Positions 1 through 4,233 of a stretch of DNA of 5,254 nt are shown here, one piece after another; position 1 is the first letter of the stretch; each line of letters starts with the position of its first letter. Location of the stretch: positions 1 through 5,254 of the forward strand of contig CATLZI010000165.1 in the NCBI GenBank assembly GCA_950063125.1, read 5' to 3'. This DNA comes from an uncultured Porticoccus sp. (GTDB lineage: Bacteria > Pseudomonadota > Gammaproteobacteria > Pseudomonadales > Porticoccaceae). The notes beneath the pieces were generated by a model that did not search any database, was not told the DNA's origin, and was given only the letters and a program-made list of their open reading frames with translations. The position numbers were made by a program, and so were the translations under genes.

Positions 1-586
1 CTCGAAGCACCTCGTACGCCGTATGCAAAAATACGACGCCGACAAGGCTGGCGACAATAATGTCAGGCCAGAAGGAGTCGAGCAGGATGACCAGTCCGCC
101 GGAGACAATGACGCCCAGGTTGCCGATGACATCGTTGCGTGAACACAGCCAGACCGAGCGCATGTTGACATCTTCGTTACGGTGCTTCATCAGTAATCCG
201 AGGCAGACAACATTGCCGATCAGAGCGATGGCCGCGACTGCTACCATGGCAACGCCAATGGGTTGAGGGCTTCCCAGCAGGCTGACCATAATACTGATCA
301 CGATGCCAAGCCCAAAGGCAAGTTGAATCAGTCCCTTGGCAAAGGCGGCACCCGCCCGCCAGCGTATGCTGCGCGCCACCACGAACAAGCTCATGGCATA
401 GACCAGACTATCCCCCAGGTTGTCTGCGGAATCCGCCACCAAGGCCTTTGAATCTGCCCAGAGACCCGTGCCAAGCTCAATGACAAACATCAACAGATTG
501 ATAGCCAGCACCGCATACAGCGTCTTTCTTCTTTCGCCATTGGCCAGTTGATCGACAGTGTCCACATCGCAGCAACCCCCACTCAT
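1..586 (-). CDS. Short CDF-like cation transporter, 3' end beyond window
   Basis: Probable inner-membrane cation/proton antiporter of the cation diffusion facilitator superfamily, in the short subgroup lacking a C-terminal cytoplasmic domain. The 195 visible codons start MSGGCCDVDTVDQ and predict about six membrane segments (roughly 23-43, 48-72, 82-104, 110-133, 143-169, 173-193). Helix 2 carries D55xxxD59, as in the CDF metal site. In helix 5 the usual HxxxD is C148xxxD152 within WLCSRNDVIGN, a wording I recall as typical of this subgroup. Cys5 and Cys6 may add a metal ligand. The ATG at 586-584 follows GGAG about 8 nt upstream. The frame is still open at base 1; family members are a little over 200 residues, so only a short tail is missing. 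It lies 33 bp behind the integrase on the same strand, suggesting co-transcription. The transported metal cannot be told from the sequence. Confidence 0.87.
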   Translation of the reverse strand, partial: MSGGCCDVDTVDQLANGERRKTLYAVLAINLLMFVIELGTGLWADSKALVADSADNLGDSLVYAMSLFVVARSIRWRAGAAFAKGLIQLAFGLGIVISIMVSLLGSPQPIGVAMVAVAAIALIGNVVCLGLLMKHRNEDVNMRSVWLCSRNDVIGNLGVIVSGGLVILLDSFWPDIIVASLVGVVFLHTAYEVLR

Positions 587-619
587 TTCAACGCTCCAAT
601 CAGTTAATCCTAAAGTCTT

Positions 620-1891
620 TCATTCTCGCTCAGCCACCTTCAGCAAAGCCGTGCGGCGCTCGGACAGAGGACCAAACTCCTCCATCACTTTGTCCATAGA
701 GTCACCGCGGGCCAGGGCATCAAGGATATCTGCCCAGTCCTGCATGATGATTTTCCGGGACGAGATGTACTTGGTGTGGTCGTACGGCGCCCGGGATGAG
801 TCTTTCTTCCGCTTGGAGTGCGCTAACTGGAGGTCGACCCGGTTTTCCGGATAACTCAGGAGGCCAAGCAGCGTCGTGGCCGTGGAGCGGAAACCGTGTG
901 AAGAAAACCGGCCAAGGTAGCCCATACGCTCCAACGCCTTGTTCAGCGTGGTAGCAGACATCACCTGGCCGGGCTTGCGATAGCTCGGGAACAGGTAGTC
1001 ACCCCCACCGGTGAGCTTGCGCAACTCATCAAGAGACGTCATCGCTTGCTTCGAGAGCGGCACGATATGAGGCTGGCGCATCTTCATGCGAGCCGCGGGG
1101 ATGGTCCATACCGCATTATCCAGGTCGAACTCTGCCCATGTCGCCTTTCGCAGCTCTACTGTGCGCACAAAAGTCAGCGCAATCAGGCGCAGCGCAAGCA
1201 CCGTGGTTCGATAGCCACCGTCAGCATCCAGGCGATTGAGAAAGTCCCCCAGCTCATTCCAGGCCAGGGGCGGGTTGTGCCTGACCCTGGGCCGCTTCAC
1301 TGACCGCTTCAACAACGCCGTAGGATCAGCCTCGCAAAGCCCCTCCGCCGACGCGTAGGCAAAGATCTGCCCACACCACTGCCTGATCAGAATCGCAACT
1401 GTCGGCGCCCCACGATCAACGACTGTCTGCAGAATTGGCCTCAGGTGCGAGGTCTTGATTGCCGCGAAAGGCAGCTTACCTATCTTGGGGAAAACATCCT
1501 TCTCGAGGTACCCCCTGACCTGACTGGCGTAGTAGTCGCTCCACTGAACATTGGTATCCATCCAGCGGCGCGCCACGGTTTCAAAGGTATACTCATTCTG
1601 GTCGATTTGCTCCGCTACCTTGACCCGCTTCTCCAGCAACGGGTCACGCCCCTCACGAACCATGCTGCGGGCCCAGTCCCGCTCTTTTCGAGCAGCCTCC
1701 AGGGATACGTTAGGGAAAACGCCAATAGAGAAGTTCTGCTGGGACTGGCCAAGCCGATAACGGTACCACCACAGTTTGCTGCCATTGGGCTGGACACGCA
1801 GAAACAGACTGCCGCCATCTCGCAGCATATAGGGCTTGGGTTCAGGTTTAGCCGTTTCGATCTTGCGAACAGTGAGTAGATTGCGAGCCAT
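620..1891 (-). CDS. int: P4-type tyrosine site-specific integrase
   Basis: Catalyses integration and excision of a genomic island or prophage by tyrosine-recombinase strand exchange. The 423-residue protein has an N-terminal DUF4102-type arm-binding domain (about 1-95, with DGGSLFLRVQPNGSKLWWYRY), a core-binding helical domain (about 100-200) and a C-terminal catalytic domain. Catalytic residues visible are Arg243 (TFVRTVELR), Lys270 (RMKMRQPHIVPLS), His332 and Arg335 (SHGFRST), His358 (QLAH) and nucleophile Tyr370 (APYDHTKY). All are present, so the enzyme looks functional. The ATG at 1891 is chosen because MARNLLTVRKIE matches usual family starts and GGAGGG lies 10 nt upstream; an ATG at 1927 in the same frame would add 12 atypical residues. 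The His-to-Tyr spacing is 12 residues, about two more than I expect for this group. It reads away from the probable attachment site and into the element, toward the transporter gene. Confidence 0.95.
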   Translation of the reverse strand: MARNLLTVRKIETAKPEPKPYMLRDGGSLFLRVQPNGSKLWWYRYRLGQSQQNFSIGVFPNVSLEAARKERDWARSMVREGRDPLLEKRVKVAEQIDQNEYTFETVARRWMDTNVQWSDYYASQVRGYLEKDVFPKIGKLPFAAIKTSHLRPILQTVVDRGAPTVAILIRQWCGQIFAYASAEGLCEADPTALLKRSVKRPRVRHNPPLAWNELGDFLNRLDADGGYRTTVLALRLIALTFVRTVELRKATWAEFDLDNAVWTIPAARMKMRQPHIVPLSKQAMTSLDELRKLTGGGDYLFPSYRKPGQVMSATTLNKALERMGYLGRFSSHGFRSTATTLLGLLSYPENRVDLQLAHSKRKKDSSRAPYDHTKYISSRKIIMQDWADILDALARGDSMDKVMEEFGPLSERRTALLKVAERE

Positions 1892-1937
1892 GTGTATAAC
1901 GCCCTCCGGTAGTGCCGTTATACACATTGTTATACAC
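1892..1937. repeat. Three GTTATACAC 9-mers around the integrase start
   Basis: GTTATACAC occurs perfectly at 1917-1925 and 1929-1937 (direct, 12-bp pitch) and inverted at 1892-1900, abutting the start codon. In the integrase transcript either upstream copy can pair with the third over 9 bp. The inner pairing leaves a 16-nt loop holding the Shine-Dalgarno. At the DNA level the copies could be arm-type integrase or excisionase sites, or an autoregulatory operator. The repeats are seen directly; both functions are inference. Confidence 0.75.
1902..1907 (-). promoter_or_regulatory. Ribosome binding site of the integrase
   Basis: GGAGGG on the minus strand, 10 nt before the ATG at 1891. It decides the start codon against the upstream ATG at 1927. 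It lies in the loop of the possible hairpin formed by the flanking 9-mers, so its accessibility may be controlled. Confidence 0.7.
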
Positions 1938-2060
1938 TTTTGCGGTGGCTTGGTCTAGTAGTCGTTAGACGGCAATGGATCTTACACCTTTATAAATCAG
2001 AGAGTTACAAATACTCAATGGACAATAATGGAAACCAGTAGACGCTTTTCGTAGTTATCG
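1938..2060. other. Probable attachment-site region of the integrative element
   Basis: P4-type integrases usually lie with their 5' end within a few hundred bases of one attachment site, so an att core is expected here. The stretch is AT-richer than the genes and contains an inverted repeat GTCTA (1953-1957) / TAGAC (1966-1970). No tRNA 3' end was recognised. The core cannot be fixed without the other end of the element, where it should be repeated. Confidence 0.25.
1989..2018 (-). promoter_or_regulatory. Candidate sigma-70 promoter for int
   Basis: On the minus strand TTGAGT (2018-2013) is separated by 18 nt from TATAAA (1994-1989). They match the sigma-70 consensus at 4/6 and 5/6 positions. 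Transcription would start near 1982 and give a leader of about 90 nt containing all three GTTATACAC copies. No better pair was seen between here and the start codon. Confidence 0.4.
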
Positions 2061-2074
2061 ATCATGAGTATCAT
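2015..2074 (-). pseudogene. Possible 5' remnant of trpG (first nine codons)
   Basis: A 19-codon frame reads MILMIDNYE, then KRLLVSIIVH and a stop. The first eight or nine residues resemble the N-terminus I recall for anthranilate synthase component II (TrpG, roughly MLLMIDNYDSF). Similarity stops abruptly after about base 2049. It reads toward the integrase in the same orientation, as integration-target genes often do. It could mark a recombination junction within trpG, or be chance: the match is very short and no good ribosome binding site precedes it (only AGAG, about 13 nt upstream). Confidence 0.2.
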
Positions 2075-2098
2075 GGAGACGAATATCTCTTTATTTTC

Positions 2099-2126
2099 AA
2101 AACGTTAAGTCCATTTAACACGTTTT
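2099..2126. repeat. AT-rich inverted repeat AAAACGT/ACGTTTT
   Basis: Perfect 7-bp arms (2099-2105 and 2120-2126) flank a 14-bp centre that is itself partly complementary (TTAA/TTAA). On the plus strand the right arm runs into TTTATTTATC, giving a weak terminator-like look. However, no plus-strand gene ends here. It could instead be a protein-binding dyad. Confidence 0.35.
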
Positions 2127-2137
2127 ATTTATCGTTT

Positions 2138-2344
2138 TCAGCCGATCACGGCACGGCTGCTTGGAGCGATGGCAAGGCGCGGCCAGACCGCAACCACTGC
2201 CGTCTCTGTTACTGCTCCCTCTACCGAAAGCGCCACCACAATGTATGGTTGATCGACACGGGGCGGGGCATAGACCTGAATCAGGTTAATCGGACAACCG
2301 GGGAAGACACCCTTGCAACCGGCCTCGCAAAACGCCCGCGATTA
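2138..2344. other. GC-rich block open in opposing frames, unidentified
   Basis: Between a TAA (2344-2342) and a TGA (2140-2138) the minus strand has 67 open codons reading like protein (for example VYAPPRVDQPYIVVALSVEG), but without an ATG and with no start that has a ribosome binding site. The opposite plus frame is also open until TAG at 2345-2347 and also lacks an ATG. I do not recognise either product. The block ends sharply against AT-rich DNA near 2140. It also contains a 13-bp palindrome, ACCTGA-A-TCAGGT, at 2274-2286. Likely readings are a decayed gene fragment, or the body or leader of an RNA transcribed leftward from the TATAAT at 2346-2341. Confidence 0.25.
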
Positions 2345-2371
2345 TAGCACGGCGAGGCTCTTGACCGTCTA
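2341..2371 (-). promoter_or_regulatory. Consensus -10 box TATAAT facing left
   Basis: The minus strand has a perfect TATAAT (2346-2341) followed by a GC-rich discriminator, CGCGGGCG. The best -35 is TAGACG (2371-2366), 4/6 with a long 19-bp spacer. If active it would start an RNA near 2334 reading left through the GC-rich block. No gene with a proper start follows. Confidence 0.3.
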
Positions 2372-2447
2372 CGGACGTTCCCTCTGCAACGCAACGTCAC
2401 CCCAACGAGAACCGGCCTTTGGTCGTCGATGTTACGGTAGCGGGGCA

Positions 2448-2481
2448 GTCCCACCTGGGATGACTATAAAAATAGTGGGAC
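2448..2481. repeat. Inverted repeat GTCCCAC/GTGGGAC
   Basis: Perfect 7-bp arms at 2448-2454 and 2475-2481 enclose 20 bp that include an AT-rich TATAAAAATA stretch. It lies at the right edge of the GC-rich block, upstream of the arsR promoter. No trailing T-run is seen, so it is not a clear terminator. Function unknown. Confidence 0.4.
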
Positions 2482-2544
2482 CACCGTCTGATCAACCCAC
2501 ATAACCTCAAAGCACATGACATAAAAGCAAATAACGAAAACGGG

Positions 2545-2573
2545 TTGACCACTGACCTATGCAGCCATAACAT
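2545..2573 (+). promoter_or_regulatory. Candidate sigma-70 promoter of the arsR-gap-arsJ operon
   Basis: TTGACC (2545-2550, 5/6) and TAACAT (2568-2573, 4/6) are separated by the ideal 17 bp. Initiation would fall near 2580, inside the dyad at 2571-2596. That placement suits repression by ArsR. The resulting leader before the arsR start would be about 100 nt. Confidence 0.55.
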
Positions 2574-2596
2574 ATGGTTATTCGAATATACAAATG
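2571..2596. promoter_or_regulatory. Probable ArsR operator, 26-bp imperfect dyad
   Basis: The interval is nearly self-complementary about the centre between 2583 and 2584: 10 of 13 base pairs match. It has a perfect 10-bp core, TATTCGAATA (2579-2588), and outer CAT/ATG arms. ArsR/SmtB repressors bind AT-rich dyads of this general form and are released by metalloid. It overlaps the end of the candidate -10 box and the predicted start of transcription. Binding by this ArsR is inferred from position. Confidence 0.6.
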
Positions 2597-2664
2597 TTCA
2601 AGAACAGTTGGCCAAGCCAAACCATGACAAAAAATGAAAAAGATATAAAAAATTCGCAGACCCT

Positions 2665-2671
2665 TAAGGAG
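2665..2671 (+). promoter_or_regulatory. Ribosome binding site of arsR
   Basis: TAAGGAG lies 9 nt before the ATG at 2681. No comparable site precedes the in-frame ATGs at 2594 and 2624, so it fixes the arsR start. Confidence 0.8.
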
Positions 2672-2680
2672 CATGGCGTC

Positions 2681-3022
2681 ATGAAAGCTGACCAATTTTA
2701 CAAATGTCTGGCAAACGAGACCCGGTTGCGCTGCTTGATGTTACTGCTCGCCAGGGATGAGCTCTGTGTCTGTGATATTGCGGATGCACTGGACGCTTCA
2801 CAACCCATGACTTCCCGCCATCTGGCCCAGTTGCGTACCTGTAACCTGGTGAGCGATCACCGGAAAGGACAGTGGGTCTACTACAGGCTCCATACCGGGC
2901 TGGAATCGTGGCAACGGGAGGTACTGGCCACTACACAGGAAGGACTCGGGACAGAAGCCCCCTACGGCGAGGATCTGTCCCGCCTTCAGGCGATTGAGCG
3001 ACAGAACAGGGGCTGTTGCTGA
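2681..3022 (+). CDS. arsR: ArsR-family arsenic-responsive repressor
   Basis: Homodimeric winged-helix repressor that leaves its operator when As(III) binds, de-repressing the ars operon. The 113-residue protein has the usual family length and starts MKADQFYKCLANETRLRCLMLLL. The metalloid-sensing motif ELCVCD supplies Cys29 and Cys31, the equivalent of the E. coli ArsR cysteine pair. The recognition helix is about residues 40-52 (SQPMTSRHLAQLR), followed by the wing (DHRKGQWVYYRLH). It ends in Cys112-Cys113, which may be an extra thiol site. TAAGGAG and family length favour the ATG at 2681; the upstream ATG at 2594 falls inside the operator and would add 29 unusual residues. It is the first gene of the operon and probably autoregulated through the dyad at 2571-2596. 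gap follows after 114 bp. Confidence 0.94.
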   Translation: MKADQFYKCLANETRLRCLMLLLARDELCVCDIADALDASQPMTSRHLAQLRTCNLVSDHRKGQWVYYRLHTGLESWQREVLATTQEGLGTEAPYGEDLSRLQAIERQNRGCC

Positions 3023-3060
3023 GAATTACTGTTGAGGGTTACTACCAAGAATTACTGACG
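3022..3060 (+). repeat. 13-bp degenerate tandem repeat x3 after arsR
   Basis: Units at 3022-3034, 3035-3047 and 3048-3060 share AG(AA/GG)TTACT. Units 1 and 3 share the perfect 10-mer AGAATTACTG, exactly 26 bp apart. The array begins at the last base of the arsR stop codon, in the arsR-gap spacer. It could affect mRNA processing or be leftover slippage; no function is shown. Confidence 0.5.
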
Positions 3061-3136
3061 GCAGACCGCAGTCAGGTGTCGGCGATTGAGGCCTCCAGCT
3101 ACGGTTCACTATCATCAAAAATTTCCGGAGTCGATT

Positions 3137-4153
3137 ATGAGCATCAAAATTGGTATCAATGGTTTTGGCCGCATGGGCCGTCTGGCATTGCGCGCAGCCT
3201 GGGACTGGCCCGAGGTCGAGTTTGTCCATATCAACGACCCCGCCGGGGACGCGGCAACCCTAGCCCACTTGCTCACCTTCGATTCTGTTCACGGCCGCTG
3301 GAGCCACGAGACCACCGCTGAGGACAACGCCATTGTGGTGGACGGACAGCGCGTGGCCACCAGCCGCAACACCCGTATCGAAGACACCGACTGGTCGGGC
3401 TGTGATCTGATCATCGAAGCCAGTGGCAAAATGAAAAAAACCGACGTCCTCAATGCGTACCTGATCCAGGGCGTCAAACGGGTGGTGGTCACCGCACCGG
3501 TAAAAGAGCCGGAGGCGCTGAATGTGGTGATGGGTGTGAACGATCACCTCTACGACCCGGACCGGCACCGGATCGTCACGGCGGCCTCCTGCACCACCAA
3601 CTGTCTTGCCCCGGTGGTCAAGGTCATCCACGAGCATCTGGGTATCCGCCACGGCAGCATGACCACTATCCATGACCTGACCAATACCCAGACCATTCTC
3701 GACGCCCCCCACAAGGATCTGCGCCGGGCCCGGGCCTGCGGTATGAGCCTGATTCCCACCACCACCGGTTCGGCGACAGCCATCACCGAGATTTTCCCCG
3801 AGCTGAAAGGGCGGCTTAACGGTCACGCGGTTCGGGTCCCCCTGGCCAATGCCTCGTTGACCGACTGTGTGTTCGAGGTGGAGACACCAACCACTGCCGA
3901 GGCCGTCAATCAGTTGCTCAAAGCGGCCGCCGAGTCAGGTCCTCTGAAAGACATTATGGGCTACGAAGAGCGGCCGCTGGTGTCCATCGACTACAAGACC
4001 GACCCGCGCTCCAGCATCATCGATGCGCTGTCCACCATGGTGATCAACGACACCCAGGTAAAAATCTACACCTGGTATGACAACGAATGGGGCTATGCCA
4101 ACCGGACCGCCGAGCTGGCACTGAAAGTAGGGCACTCGGACCAAAGCACCTAG
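3137..4153 (+). CDS. gap: ars-operon glyceraldehyde-3-phosphate dehydrogenase
   Basis: Cytoplasmic GAPDH of the arsJ-linked type. In established work on arsJ operons this enzyme oxidises glyceraldehyde-3-phosphate with arsenate in place of phosphate, giving 1-arseno-3-phosphoglycerate and NADH. The 338-residue protein has the normal family length. The NAD-binding loop [10 protein letters not shown] is at 6-15, with Asp34 in the adenosine-ribose position. The catalytic Cys152 is in ASCTTN and His179 in [21 protein letters not shown] (233-243) is the substrate-phosphate side and [11 protein letters not shown] (313-323) the closing motif. [21 protein letters not shown] replaces the housekeeping HSYTNDQ wording and fits the ars branch as I recall it. 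The ATG at 3137 has GGAG 6 nt upstream. Its stop codon lies inside the first unit of the 16-bp repeat. A housekeeping role is possible but the neighbours argue for arsenate detoxification. Confidence 0.95.
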   Translation: MSIKIGINGFGRMGRLALRAAWDWPEVEFVHINDPAGDAATLAHLLTFDSVHGRWSHETTAEDNAIVVDGQRVATSRNTRIEDTDWSGCDLIIEASGKMKKTDVLNAYLIQGVKRVVVTAPVKEPEALNVVMGVNDHLYDPDRHRIVTAASCTTNCLAPVVKVIHEHLGIRHGSMTTIHDLTNTQTILDAPHKDLRRARACGMSLIPTTTGSATAITEIFPELKGRLNGHAVRVPLANASLTDCVFEVETPTTAEAVNQLLKAAAESGPLKDIMGYEERPLVSIDYKTDPRSSIIDALSTMVINDTQVKIYTWYDNEWGYANRTAELALKVGHSDQST

Positions 4154-4219
4154 AGGCCAAAGTACCTAGAAACTAAAGAACCTAGAGACCAAAGCACTTA
4201 TAAACCAAGCCACCAGGAA
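4140..4219 (+). repeat. 16-bp degenerate tandem repeat spanning the gap stop codon
   Basis: Four clear units (4140-4155, 4156-4171, 4172-4187, 4188-4203) and a weaker fifth (4204-4219) follow the consensus ACCAAAGNACCTAGAG. Unit 1 supplies the last gap codons and its TAG stop. Units 1-3 each hold CTAG, and because 16 is not a multiple of three their TAGs fall in all three frames. The array fills most of the 80-bp spacer before arsJ. Confidence 0.75.
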
Positions 4220-4233
4220 AAAGGCACATTACC

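Noticed and set aside
60..451. Two plus-strand frames of 68 and 62 codons
   Set aside because: They lie antisense to the CDF-like transporter, whose minus-strand frame has membrane segments and family motifs; they show no recognisable protein features.
1445..1879. Plus-strand 144-codon frame
   Set aside because: Antisense shadow of the integrase, which has all catalytic residues.
1892..1927. Upstream integrase start adding 12 residues
   Set aside because: No ribosome binding site precedes it, the extra residues are atypical, and the ATG at 1891 has GGAGGG.
2139..2158. AGCCG...CGGCT stem as a terminator
   Set aside because: Only 5 bp of stem with a loop of about 9 and no T-run on either strand.
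2313..2504. Plus-strand 63-codon frame
   Set aside because: Arg/Ser/Pro-rich, no ribosome binding site, no familiar motif; it crosses the GC-rich orphan block and the inverted repeat.
1938..2570. tRNA gene or tRNA 3' end as integration target, and CRISPR repeats
   Set aside because: No cloverleaf, T-loop plus CCA end, or evenly spaced long repeats were found by eye; the TTCGAAT at 2581-2587 lacks the surrounding stems.
2594..2680. In-frame upstream starts of arsR at 2594 and 2624
   Set aside because: The first ATG lies in the operator dyad, neither has a Shine-Dalgarno sequence, and family length fits 2681.
2507..2695. Minus-strand 62-codon frame opposite the arsR leader
   Set aside because: It overlaps the arsR promoter, operator and start, and has no family resemblance.
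3086..3136. TTG start extending gap by 17 residues
   Set aside because: [11 protein letters not shown] is the standard GAPDH beginning and has GGAG at 3127-3130.
3260..3826. Minus-strand 188-codon frame
   Set aside because: Antisense shadow of gap, produced by the codon pattern of a GC-rich gene.
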